Shown piece after piece: positions 9,668-18,134 of a stretch of DNA of 64,000 nt (the stretch's first letter is position 1; each line of letters begins with the position of its first letter). The translations under genes were made by a program, and so were the position numbers. The stretch lies in assembly GCF_004022705.2 (NCBI RefSeq), contig NZ_RZOY02000007.1, positions 124,001 to 188,000 of the forward strand, given 5' to 3'. The stretch comes from Mesorhizobium sp. M2D.F.Ca.ET.226.01.1.1 (GTDB lineage Bacteria > Pseudomonadota > Alphaproteobacteria > Rhizobiales > Rhizobiaceae). Under the pieces are notes generated by a model. The model searched no databases and was not told where the DNA came from. It worked only from the letters and a program-made list of their open reading frames with translations.

Positions 9668-10495
9668 TTACTGGTCGCCGTTGTTGCCCTTGGTCAGGAT
9701 GTCGTCGGCAAGCGAGATCGCGGTACGGCGATCGGCCTCGCCGGCCGCGGCGAAAGCCTCTTCCTGCATGTTGCGGATCCAGGGCTGATCGGCGGGCGGA
9801 GCCCGCTCGAGCGCGGCCGTCATCATCGCCAGGCCGCGCACGACCTTGCCGCTCTGGAACAACAGGTTGCCCAGCGTCGCCTGGGCGCCGGCATGGCCCT
9901 TCTCGGCTGCCAGTTGCAGCCAGCGGCCGGCCTGCTTGACGCTGGCCTTCACGCCGCCCTCGCCCTTGAGGAACATGCGGCCGATCTCGAACTGGGCGTT
10001 CGGATTGCGGTAGTTGGCGGCGGCGCGCATGTAATATTCCTGCGCCGCCACATCGTTTTCCTCGACCGGAGAGCCTGGAATGCCCTTGCGCAGATAATCG
10101 CCGAGCGCCACCAGCGCGTCCGACACATAGCTTTCTTCCGGCGAGCCCGGCTCGACATCCTGGTCGACGATTTCCGAGAAGAACTTGAAGGCCGCGTAAT
10201 CGTCGCGCGTCACGCCATCGCCTTCGGCATACATGCGCGCAAGCTTCCAGGTAGCGCCGATCTGGCCGTTCTCGGCGGCGTATTTATAGGCCTCCACCGC
10301 CTGGTCCTTGTGGCCGCTCTTATAAGCCGAAAAACCGAACTGGAAGACCGCCCACGGGCTCGACTGCGGCTTCACGCCGGTCTTGTCGTCGAACACCTTG
10401 TCGTCGAAGGCCATGGCCTGCCCGACGGCGCCCAAGGTCGCCAGAGCGACCAGTGCCGAAAAGACAGACGACCTCAACACCTCAGATGTCCGCAT
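9668..10495 (-). CDS. exoR: ExoR-like periplasmic Sel1-repeat regulator
   Basis: 275 aa with a signal peptide (cleavage near GQAMA|FDD) and several Sel1/TPR-like repeats (for example ATWKLARMYAEGDGV, AQFEIGRMFLKGEGG, AQATLGNLLFQSG). Layout, length and segments such as SDALVALGDYLRKGIP match ExoR, which in Sinorhizobium meliloti is a periplasmic protein that holds the ExoS sensor kinase inactive and so restrains the ExoS/ChvI system controlling exopolysaccharide and motility. Its first 14 bases overlap the end of ilvD, so the two are probably translationally coupled. Confidence 0.85.
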   Translation of the reverse strand: MRTSEVLRSSVFSALVALATLGAVGQAMAFDDKVFDDKTGVKPQSSPWAVFQFGFSAYKSGHKDQAVEAYKYAAENGQIGATWKLARMYAEGDGVTRDDYAAFKFFSEIVDQDVEPGSPEESYVSDALVALGDYLRKGIPGSPVEENDVAAQEYYMRAAANYRNPNAQFEIGRMFLKGEGGVKASVKQAGRWLQLAAEKGHAGAQATLGNLLFQSGKVVRGLAMMTAALERAPPADQPWIRNMQEEAFAAAGEADRRTAISLADDILTKGNNGDQ

Positions 10496-12206
10496 AGCAG
10501 TGCGTTTCTTTGGCCGCGCCCGGATGGGTCACCGCGCCGTCGCGGGCCGACCCTACGGTCTGCGCATATTTCCAGATCGCGCCGGACTGATAGTCGGTCT
10601 TGCGCGCCTTCCAACTCTTTGCCCGGGCCGCCAGCTCGGCGTCCGACAGGGCCACCTCGATCGTGCCGTTCACGGCGTCGATCGAGATCATATCGCCATC
10701 CTTGATCAGCCCGATCGGCCCGCCGACCGCCGCCTCAGGCCCGACATGGCCGATGCAGAAGCCGCGTGTGGCGCCTGAGAAGCGCCCGTCGGTGATCAGC
10801 GCCACCTTGCCGCCCATGCCCTGGCCGTAGAGCGCGGCCGTCGTCGACAGCATCTCGCGCATGCCCGGACCGCCGCGCGGCCCCTCGTAGCGGATGACGA
10901 GAACCTCGCCTTCCCGGTAATTGCGCTGCGTGACCGCTTCGAAGCACTCCTCTTCCGAATCGAAGCAACGCGCCGGGCCTGAGAATTTCAGTTCCGACAT
11001 GCCCGCGACCTTCACGATCGCTCCTTCGGGGGCAAGGTTGCCCTTCAAGCCCACAACGCCGCCTGTCTTGGTGATTGGCCGATTGGCGGGACGCACAACA
11101 TCCTGGCTGTCATTCCAGGCAACGTGCTCCATATTTTCGGCCAAAGTGCGGCCAGTGACCGTCATGCAGTCGCCGTGCAGATAGCCATGGTCGAGCAGCG
11201 TCTTCATCAGCAGCGGGATGCCGCCGGCCTCGAACATGTCCTTGGCGACATATTTGCCGCCCGGCTTGAGGTCGGCGATATAAGGCGTCTTCTCGAAGAT
11301 GGCCGCGACGTCGAAGAGATCGAACTTGATACCGGCCTCATGCGCGATCGCCGGCAAATGCAGCGCCGCGTTGGTCGAACCGCCGGTGGCCGACACGACG
11401 GTCGCGGCATTCTCCAGCGCCTTGCGGGTGACGATGTCGCGCGGCCGGATGTTTTTCGCGGTCAATTCCATGACCTTTTCGCCGGAGGCGAAATTGAAGC
11501 GGTCGCGCATCTCGTAGGGCGCCGGCGCGCCACAGGAATAGGGCAGCGCCAGGCCGATCGCCTCGGCAACGGTCGCCATCGTGTTGGCGGTGAACTGCGC
11601 GCCGCAGGAACCGGCCGAAGGGCACGCCGCCTGCTCGATCTCGAGCAATTCAGCATCGCCGATCGTGCCGACCGAATGCTGGCCGACCGCCTCGAAAACA
11701 TCCTGAACCGTGATCTGCCGGCCGCGATAGCTGCCGGGCAGGATCGAGCCGCCATAGATGAAGATCGACGGGACGTTGAGGCGCACCATCGCCATCATCA
11801 TTCCGGGCAGCGACTTGTCGCAGCCGGCGAGCCCGACAAGCGCATCATAGCAATGGCCGCGCATGGTGAGCTCGACCGAATCGGCGATCACCTCGCGCGA
11901 CACCAGCGACGACTTCATGCCCTGGTGGCCCATCGCGATGCCGTCGGTGACGGTGATGGTGCAGAACTCGCGCGGCGTGCCGTTGGCGGCCGCCACGCCC
12001 TTCTTCACCACTTGCGCCTGGCGCATCAGCGAGATGTTGCAGGGTGCGGCCTCGTTCCAGCAACTGGCGACACCGACCAAAGGCTGCGCGATCTCGGCCG
12101 CCGACAGGCCCATGGCATAGAGATACGAACGATGCGGTGCCCGCGCCGGACCAACGGTCACGTAGCGGCTCGGCAGCTTGGCCTTGGAGATTGCCTTGGC
12201 GTCCAT
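10482..12206 (-). CDS. ilvD: dihydroxy-acid dehydratase
   Basis: 574 aa IlvD/Edd-family enzyme that converts 2,3-dihydroxy-3-methyl acids to 2-keto acids in valine/isoleucine synthesis. Cysteines expected to bind the Fe-S cluster are in VASCWNEAAPCN, GCDKSLPGMMMAM and CPSAGSCGAQFTANTM. The start MDAKAISKAKLPSRYVT at 12206 (or ATG at 12209) fits family N-termini better than the longer frame from 12242. The 3' end overlaps exoR by 14 bp. Confidence 0.96.
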   Translation of the reverse strand: MDAKAISKAKLPSRYVTVGPARAPHRSYLYAMGLSAAEIAQPLVGVASCWNEAAPCNISLMRQAQVVKKGVAAANGTPREFCTITVTDGIAMGHQGMKSSLVSREVIADSVELTMRGHCYDALVGLAGCDKSLPGMMMAMVRLNVPSIFIYGGSILPGSYRGRQITVQDVFEAVGQHSVGTIGDAELLEIEQAACPSAGSCGAQFTANTMATVAEAIGLALPYSCGAPAPYEMRDRFNFASGEKVMELTAKNIRPRDIVTRKALENAATVVSATGGSTNAALHLPAIAHEAGIKFDLFDVAAIFEKTPYIADLKPGGKYVAKDMFEAGGIPLLMKTLLDHGYLHGDCMTVTGRTLAENMEHVAWNDSQDVVRPANRPITKTGGVVGLKGNLAPEGAIVKVAGMSELKFSGPARCFDSEEECFEAVTQRNYREGEVLVIRYEGPRGGPGMREMLSTTAALYGQGMGGKVALITDGRFSGATRGFCIGHVGPEAAVGGPIGLIKDGDMISIDAVNGTIEVALSDAELAARAKSWKARKTDYQSGAIWKYAQTVGSARDGAVTHPGAAKETHCYADI

Positions 12207-12447
12207 CATCGTCCTTGCCGCACACCCCGCGGCCGGTCCCATCGCCGGCCAACCTTGGCACGCGTTCCGAGACCTATCTCGGGTGCTCCGGGTTTATGGC
12301 GGGAAATGGGCAGTTCCCTTGGCAAGTCTTTTAGCGCGGGGGTTGTTCATAAACTGTTGCCAAAACGTCACAATCGTATCGAGGGCCGGTTGTGCAGCGA
12401 ATCTGCAACAGCGGACAGAGTGAGAGAATCGGATCGCCGCCACGGAA

Positions 12448-12480
12448 CGAAAAAGGCCGGGCAATGCCCGGCCTTTTTCG
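12448..12480 (-). terminator. terminator hairpin after the FadL-type porin
   Basis: Perfect 15-bp inverted repeat (12448-12462 / 12466-12480) with a 3-base loop; both ends carry A/T tracts (CGAAAAAGG... ...CCTTTTTCG), so it could work in both directions. It sits 17 bp beyond the stop of the minus-strand porin gene. Confidence 0.85.
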
Positions 12481-12496
12481 ATGAATTTTCAGAAAC

Positions 12497-13729
12497 TTAG
12501 AACTTGATCTTGATTCCACCATTGATGGCCGTGATCAGATCGTTGCCGAAGTCGTAGCTGGCATCGGTGCCAGCCACGTAGCCATTCTCACCGGCCAACG
12601 TCCCGGAATGACCGCTGGTCATGACACCGATCACGCCAGCCAGACGAATTTCGACATTGGGGCTTGGCGTGTAGGCAACACCTCCGCCGAGCGTCCAAGT
12701 ATCGGTCTGCGAGCCGTAGCCATGCGAGGTGCCGCGATCCCATGAAAGCTGGCCGGCGGCGCTCCACTGGTCGTTGAACTTGTGGCCAATGCCGCCCGAC
12801 ACGGTCCAGCCATCGCGATACATGAGGTCAAGTGAGGTGACCGCACCCGGGGAACCCGTAAAACACGACGATGTAGGAACAAAAAGAGTCGGGCAAATCG
12901 GAACGCTTTGCAACACGCTCCAGTTGACCCACTTGATGGAGCCGAAGGCAAGCCAACCGGGCGCGATGCCGGACTGCAATTTCAATTCCACTGAGTCCGG
13001 CATGTACTGAGTGCTGCCGTAGATAGGCGTAGAGCCCGTGGGGAATATCGGCGCCGTCAGTGTGCCGGAGACGTTGTCGAGCTTGACCTGCGAATTGTAG
13101 ACCAAGCTCGCGCGAAGCGCGATCTCCGGGATCTCGTAGGCAACGCCTGCACGCCAGCCCCAACCGCTTGCGTCTAGATCGACGCGACCAACCGCGCCGC
13201 CTAAGGATATCAAGCTCTCCTTGAAGCCCCCGATATCCTGGTAGAATACGCCGCCAATGAAACGGAGCTGACCTTTACCAATGTCAAACTTATATGAGCA
13301 CGTACCCGCGTAGTTATTGCTCTTGATGTCGGTTTCGATATTGGAAAACGCTCCGCTCCACGTGCTACCCGGCGCAGTATGTGCACCCCAAGGCTGCGAA
13401 TAGTCGAACATGCAGTCGACGCCTTGGACAATCTGGGCTTTGACGCCGATACGCGGCACCCAATAAGGCTCCGCGCCATCGGCCGTGGTGCTGAAGCCGA
13501 GGGGACTGAGATCGGCCCCTCCCGGACCCCTCGCATTCTTGTACTTGCGATCCGGCATCACATAGGTTGCTTCGGCTTCCGTCGCGACCGGCGACGGATC
13601 GAAAAGCAGGTCAATGTCGTAGCCGCCGCGCTCGAGGCCGCCGGCATGCGCCGGATGCATTGCCGCACCGATAAGAGCCAGCGAAAAGCACCCTGCCCCC
13701 AGCAGTGCTTTGAGCCGCAAAATGTTCAT
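12497..13729 (-). CDS. FadL/OmpP1-family outer-membrane transport protein
   Basis: 410 aa. A signal peptide (AAMHPAHAGGLERGGYDI) precedes a beta-barrel sequence rich in alternating aromatic/hydrophobic residues and ending in a terminal Phe (INGGIKIKF), the outer-membrane insertion signature. Segments such as ALRASLVYNSQVK, VELKLQSGIAPGWLAFGSIKWVNW and NDQWSAAGQLSWDRG are characteristic of the FadL/TodX family, which brings long-chain fatty acids or other hydrophobic compounds across the outer membrane. The ribosome-binding site GGAGGGA lies just before the ATG. It is monocistronic with a strong terminator. Confidence 0.88.
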   Translation of the reverse strand: MNILRLKALLGAGCFSLALIGAAMHPAHAGGLERGGYDIDLLFDPSPVATEAEATYVMPDRKYKNARGPGGADLSPLGFSTTADGAEPYWVPRIGVKAQIVQGVDCMFDYSQPWGAHTAPGSTWSGAFSNIETDIKSNNYAGTCSYKFDIGKGQLRFIGGVFYQDIGGFKESLISLGGAVGRVDLDASGWGWRAGVAYEIPEIALRASLVYNSQVKLDNVSGTLTAPIFPTGSTPIYGSTQYMPDSVELKLQSGIAPGWLAFGSIKWVNWSVLQSVPICPTLFVPTSSCFTGSPGAVTSLDLMYRDGWTVSGGIGHKFNDQWSAAGQLSWDRGTSHGYGSQTDTWTLGGGVAYTPSPNVEIRLAGVIGVMTSGHSGTLAGENGYVAGTDASYDFGNDLITAINGGIKIKF

Positions 13730-14090
13730 GGAAATCCCTCCCCGGAATACAAGTGGCTCAAGCTAGAGCCAATTCGGGTTAACGACGCAACAACGTTTTC
13801 AAGGGTTGTACATGTACACCCTTGACAGCCCGTATTTTCGCCATCTGCCCGGCCGAGAAACCGAGCCTAATCGCAGCTTAACGGGCCTCGAATGGCAGAA
13901 AAAAACTGCAAAAACCTTACAGTACGGCCCAAAATAGGCCATTTTGGCGGAAAAAGGCTGCATTGTTACATTACGGCAACAATGGGGCGCAAACTTTCCG
14001 TTTACGTCAAAATTAACGCTGCGGCATGCCTATTTTCGAGGCAGCTAACGCATCGGAAAGTGCCGCTCCGGCGCGAGCGAATCTTGCTGC
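13730..14090. promoter_or_regulatory. 361-bp intergenic region with an operator-like palindrome (13803-13821)
   Basis: No convincing gene. A GGGT-TGTACATGTACA-CCC near-palindrome (perfect 12-bp core 13807-13818) lies about 75 bp upstream of the porin ATG, a plausible repressor/activator site. The rest is relatively AT-rich. A reading frame through 13892-14254 overlaps the end of valS and lacks protein-like composition. Confidence 0.4.
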
Positions 14091-16874
14091 TCAGCTGGCG
14101 TCGCGGACCCTGGTCAAAGCCACCGAAAGCTTCTCCTGCGCCTCGCGATATTCGGCGAGTTTTTCGCGCTCGGCTTCGACCACTTCCTCCGGCGCGTTGG
14201 CGACGAACTTTTCGTTCGACAGCTTCTTGTGCAGGCGCGCGATCTCTTCGGTGACCTTCGCCAATTCCTTCTGCAGTCGCGTGGCTTCGGCCTGGAGATC
14301 GATCAGGCTGCCGAGCGGCAGGCTGATCGTCGCCTCGTTGAGCACGATCTGGGCCGAGCCCTTGGGCGGCGCGTCGACCAGCGCGATATCGCCGACGCGC
14401 GCCAGCCGCTTGATCGCCTGGGCGTGGCGTTCCAGCCTTTCATGCGTCAGCGTGTTGGCGCCGATCACCATCAGCGGCGCGATCGCGGCTGGCGGCACAT
14501 TCATCTCCGAGCGTACCGAGCGGATGCCCGAGACCAGATCGACCAGCCAGTTGATGTCGGCGGCCGCCTCATCGTCCTCGAAGTCGGGCGACGGCCAGGC
14601 GGCGTGGCAAAGCAGCGAAGAGCGCTCCTTGCCCTCGCCCGCGGTCTGCGCCCACAGCTCCTCGGTCATGAACGGCATCATCGGGTGCAGCAGCTTGTAG
14701 ATCTCGTCCAGCACGAAGGCGACGCAGGCCCGGCTCTCGGCCTTGGCGGACTCGTCCGTGCCCATGAACACCGGCTTCAACAGCTCCAGGTACCAGTCGC
14801 AGAACAGGTTCCAGACGAAGCGATAGGCGGCGCTTGCCGCCTCGTTGAAACGGTAGGTGGTGATGCCCTCGGTGACCGCGCGCGACGCCCGTGTCAGTTC
14901 CGTGAGGATCCAGCGGTTGACCGGCAGCTTGGCGTCGTTCAGCCAGAAATCGTCGTCGCGCGCCACCTCGTTCATCTCGGCAAAGCGCGTCGCGTTCCAC
15001 AGCTTGGTGCCGAAATTGCGGTAGCCGGCGATGCGCGCCGGATCGAGCTTCACGTCGCGCCCTTGAGCCGCCATCACGGTCAGCGTGAAGCGCAGCGCGT
15101 CGGCGCCATATTCGTCGATCAGGTCGAGCGGATCGATGACGTTGCCCTTCGACTTCGACATCTTGGCGCCGTTCTTGTCGCGTACCAGCGCGTGCACGTA
15201 GACGGTGTGGAACGGCTCCTCGTCCATGAAGTGCAGGCCCATCATCATCATGCGGGCGACCCAGAAGAAGATGATGTCGAAACCGGTCACCAGCACGTCG
15301 GTCTGGTAATAAGTCTTGAGCTCCGGCGTGTGGTCGGGCCAGCCGAGCGTCGAGAACGGCCACAGCGCCGACGAGAACCAGGTGTCGAGCACGTCCTCGT
15401 CGCGGGTCAGTATCTCGCCTGGCTGAAAATTCTCGAGCTTGTCCTCGACCCAGGCCTTCCACGGCCCTTCCAGCGCCAGATAGTACTCGATTGCGGCAGC
15501 TAAAGCCTCTTCTTCGGTCTTTTCGACAAAGACGCGTCCGTCTGGCCCGTACCAGGCCGGGATCTGATGCCCCCACCAGAGCTGGCGCGAGATGCACCAG
15601 GGCTGGATGTTTTCCATCCAGTCGAAATAGGTCTTTTCCCAGTTCTTCGGCACGAAGTTGGTGCGGCCCTCGCGCACCGAGGCGATCGCCGGCTTGGCGA
15701 GCTCGGCGGCATTCACGTACCACTGGTCGGTCAGGAACGGTTCGATCGGCACGCCGCCGCGGTCGCCATGCGGCACGGTATGCCGGTGCGGCTCGATCTT
15801 GTCGAGGAAACCGCCGGCCTCCATCAGCTCGACGATCTTCTTGCGCCCGGCGAAACGGTCGAGCCCCTCGAGCTCGTCCCAAACCGCCTGGCGCTCCGGC
15901 GTCACTTCGAGACCGGCGAGGAAATCCTCATTGTCCTTGAGCTTGATGGCGGCTTCGACCGTCAGGATGTTGATCGCCGGCAGCTTGTGACGCTTGCCGA
16001 CCTCGAAATCGTTGAAGTCATGCGCCGGCGTGATCTTGACCGCGCCGGAACCTTTTTCGGGATCCGAATATTCGTCGGCGACGATCGGTATCTTACGGCC
16101 GACGATCGGCAGCACGACGTTGCGGCCGACCAGATCGGTGAAGCGCTCGTCGTCCGGATGAACGGCCACCGCCGTGTCGCCGAGCATCGTCTCGGGGCGG
16201 GTCGTCGCGACCGTGATGAATGTCTTCGGGTTCTCGGGATCGAACGCCTCGCCTTCGATCGGGTAGCGGAAATGCCAGAGATTTCCGTTGACCTCGTGCT
16301 GCTCGACCTCGAGGTCGGAAATGGCGGTCAGCAGCTTCGGGTCCCAGTTCACAAGGCGCTTGTCCTTGTAGATGAGCCCTTCCTTGTAGAGCGTGACGAA
16401 CACTTCCAACACGGCCTTGGACAGGCCCTCGTCCATGGTGAAACGTTCGCGCGACCAATCGGCGGAAGCGCCGAGCCGCTTCAGCTGATTGAAGATCGCG
16501 CCGCCGGATTCGGCCTTCCACTCCCAGACCTTCTCGATGAACTGCTCGCGCGTCAGATCGCGGCGATGGATCTGCTTTTCCATGAGTTGGCGCTCGACCA
16601 CCATCTGCGTGGCGATGCCGGCGTGATCCATGCCGGGCTGCCAAAGCACGTTCTTGCCGCGCATGCGCTCGAAGCGCACGAGAATGTCCTGCAGCGTGTT
16701 GTTGAGCGCATGCCCCATATGCAGCGAACCGGTGACGTTCGGCGGGGGGATGACGATGGTGAAGGCTTCCGCCCCCTCCTCCGCGCCGGCGCCGGCCCGG
16801 AAGGCATCCGCCTCTTCCCAGATTTTGGCGATCTTCGGCTCGACGGTTTTGGCGTCGTAGGTCTTTTCAAGCAT
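14091..16874 (-). CDS. valS: valyl-tRNA synthetase
   Basis: 927 aa class Ia synthetase. HIGH-type motif in PPPNVTGSLHMGHALNN near residue 50, editing (CP1) domain with TTRPETMLGDTAVAVHP, KMSKS motif in GAKMSKSKGNVIDP, and the C-terminal coiled-coil arm (LQAEATRLQKELAKVTEEIA) that contacts tRNA-Val. The ATG at 16874 (MLEKTYDAKTVEPKI) is preferred over the upstream frame start. It follows the popZ-like gene on the same strand after a terminator and about 210 bp. Confidence 0.98.
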   Translation of the reverse strand: MLEKTYDAKTVEPKIAKIWEEADAFRAGAGAEEGAEAFTIVIPPPNVTGSLHMGHALNNTLQDILVRFERMRGKNVLWQPGMDHAGIATQMVVERQLMEKQIHRRDLTREQFIEKVWEWKAESGGAIFNQLKRLGASADWSRERFTMDEGLSKAVLEVFVTLYKEGLIYKDKRLVNWDPKLLTAISDLEVEQHEVNGNLWHFRYPIEGEAFDPENPKTFITVATTRPETMLGDTAVAVHPDDERFTDLVGRNVVLPIVGRKIPIVADEYSDPEKGSGAVKITPAHDFNDFEVGKRHKLPAINILTVEAAIKLKDNEDFLAGLEVTPERQAVWDELEGLDRFAGRKKIVELMEAGGFLDKIEPHRHTVPHGDRGGVPIEPFLTDQWYVNAAELAKPAIASVREGRTNFVPKNWEKTYFDWMENIQPWCISRQLWWGHQIPAWYGPDGRVFVEKTEEEALAAAIEYYLALEGPWKAWVEDKLENFQPGEILTRDEDVLDTWFSSALWPFSTLGWPDHTPELKTYYQTDVLVTGFDIIFFWVARMMMMGLHFMDEEPFHTVYVHALVRDKNGAKMSKSKGNVIDPLDLIDEYGADALRFTLTVMAAQGRDVKLDPARIAGYRNFGTKLWNATRFAEMNEVARDDDFWLNDAKLPVNRWILTELTRASRAVTEGITTYRFNEAASAAYRFVWNLFCDWYLELLKPVFMGTDESAKAESRACVAFVLDEIYKLLHPMMPFMTEELWAQTAGEGKERSSLLCHAAWPSPDFEDDEAAADINWLVDLVSGIRSVRSEMNVPPAAIAPLMVIGANTLTHERLERHAQAIKRLARVGDIALVDAPPKGSAQIVLNEATISLPLGSLIDLQAEATRLQKELAKVTEEIARLHKKLSNEKFVANAPEEVVEAEREKLAEYREAQEKLSVALTRVRDAS

Positions 16875-17037
16875 GGAGGAAGTCCGAACTGTCGGGAACA
16901 AGCGTCCGGTGTAAATCCGAAGGTCTTGGCCGAGTCAACCGCGAGAGGAGCGATCGTCCCTACAGATAGGCCTGCCCCGACCAGCGGCAATCCCGCCCGG
17001 TACGGCTACGCCGCGCGCGACAAGCAGCCTCAAAAAC

Positions 17038-17065
17038 AAAAGTGCCGCCCGAAGGCGGCGCTTTT
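17038..17065 (-). terminator. terminator after the PopZ-like gene
   Basis: Stem AAAAG-T-GCCGCC (17038-17049) / GGCGGC-G-CTTTT (17054-17065) with a CGAA tetraloop; on the minus strand it is followed by a T-rich run (TTTTGTTTTT). It lies 20 bp after the stop of the DUF2497 gene. Confidence 0.85.
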
Positions 17066-17085
17066 CAGTCTCATGCTCCGGCAGC

Positions 17086-17910
17086 TTACTGCGCGCCGCG
17101 CGCCACCCGCTCGATCTCCTCGCGCACCAGCCTTTCGACCAGCGTCGGCAGGTTGTTGTCGAGCCAATCCTGCAGCATCGGCCGCAGCATCTCCTCGGCC
17201 ATCTCGTCGAAACTCTTCTTGCCGCGGCTGGCAAAGGCGTCGGAAAGCTCGCCGAAGGCCGCCGCAACCTGCCTGCCCGTATGCTCGGACAGGATCGCGT
17301 GCCGGGTCGGCTGGGCCTCCGGCGCCTGGCGAACGCTGTCCTGCATGAGCGCTTCAACCGCCGGCGCGTGCTGCTCGATCTCGGTCTTCGCGATCTCGAC
17401 CTTCTCGATATTAACCGGGTGCGCGGCTTCCGGCGCCCGGACAGCCGGTTTCGCGGTAACCGTGCTGCCGCCGGCGGCCGCGATTTCCCGCCGCCAATCG
17501 GCGACGATGGTCTCGGCGGTCTGCGATGCATTTGCCGCGGCGGGCTTGCTCGCTGCCGGCGCGCTCGGCTCAACCGCGCTCCTGGCACTTGCCTCCTCTG
17601 GCGCAGCCTTCGCGGGCTCCGGGCGCGCAAGCACCGGATCGGCCGCCGCGAGTTGGGCCTGGACTTCCGCCAGCGTCACCGGCTTACGGGGGCCGGCATC
17701 GGCATGCAATTCGGAACGGAAGGCGTCGACCTCGACATTTGGCACGGCAGCGACGGTCGCGGCAGCCACGATTGGTTCCAAGTCCTGGCGCAATTCACCG
17801 GCCTCGGCCGGCTGCTTACGCCCGGTGTCGCTGTCCTCGATGATCCTCCGGATGGAAGCCAGTATCTCTTCCATGGAAGGTTCGCGCTGCGCGCTGCTTG
17901 CCGTCGCCAT
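17086..17910 (-). CDS. PopZ/DUF2497 family polar-organizing protein
   Basis: 274 aa. The N-terminal helix EPSMEEILASIRRIIEDS and the C-terminal block FDEMAEEMLRPMLQDWLDNN plus LVERLVREEIERVARG are the two conserved parts of the DUF2497/PopZ family; the middle is Ala/Pro/Glu-rich and probably disordered. PopZ forms a polar scaffold that anchors chromosome origins and cell-cycle regulators in Caulobacter and at growing poles in Rhizobiales. The ATG at 17910 is chosen because the family starts with this motif. The order tolC-popZ-valS is conserved in rhizobia. Confidence 0.85.
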   Translation of the reverse strand: MATASSAQREPSMEEILASIRRIIEDSDTGRKQPAEAGELRQDLEPIVAAATVAAVPNVEVDAFRSELHADAGPRKPVTLAEVQAQLAAADPVLARPEPAKAAPEEASARSAVEPSAPAASKPAAANASQTAETIVADWRREIAAAGGSTVTAKPAVRAPEAAHPVNIEKVEIAKTEIEQHAPAVEALMQDSVRQAPEAQPTRHAILSEHTGRQVAAAFGELSDAFASRGKKSFDEMAEEMLRPMLQDWLDNNLPTLVERLVREEIERVARGAQ

Positions 17911-18081
17911 CGTCACATCCGCCGCCCTTGTGACCCGTTCAGGAATTCCGTGGCCGGAATTCGAATCAATGCCGACAGCGTAACCGACCGATCGCGATCC
18001 GAGAATCCCCAATCTGGGGACTCGTTGGATTTCAACAGATTAGGCGAATCGCTATCTGAATGATCCATCCGGAAAAGACAA

Positions 18082-18110
18082 ACGCCGCGCATCCATCGGA
18101 CACGCGGCGT
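18082..18110 (-). terminator. hairpin after tolC
   Basis: Stem ACGCCGCG (18082-18089) / CGCGGCGT (18103-18110), 25 bp past the tolC stop; followed on the minus strand by TTGTCTTTTCC, a weak U-tract. Confidence 0.55.
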
Positions 18111-18134
18111 CTGCCGGAAACACTATAGCGAAAA

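Noticed and set aside
12243..12447. Possible leader or attenuator upstream of ilvD
   Set aside because: Only a short CCGAG/CTCGG stem is seen; no leader peptide rich in branched-chain codons and no clear terminator/antiterminator pair.
13892..14254. Plus-strand frame upstream of and into the 3' end of valS
   Set aside because: No family features, overlaps valS, no ribosome-binding site.
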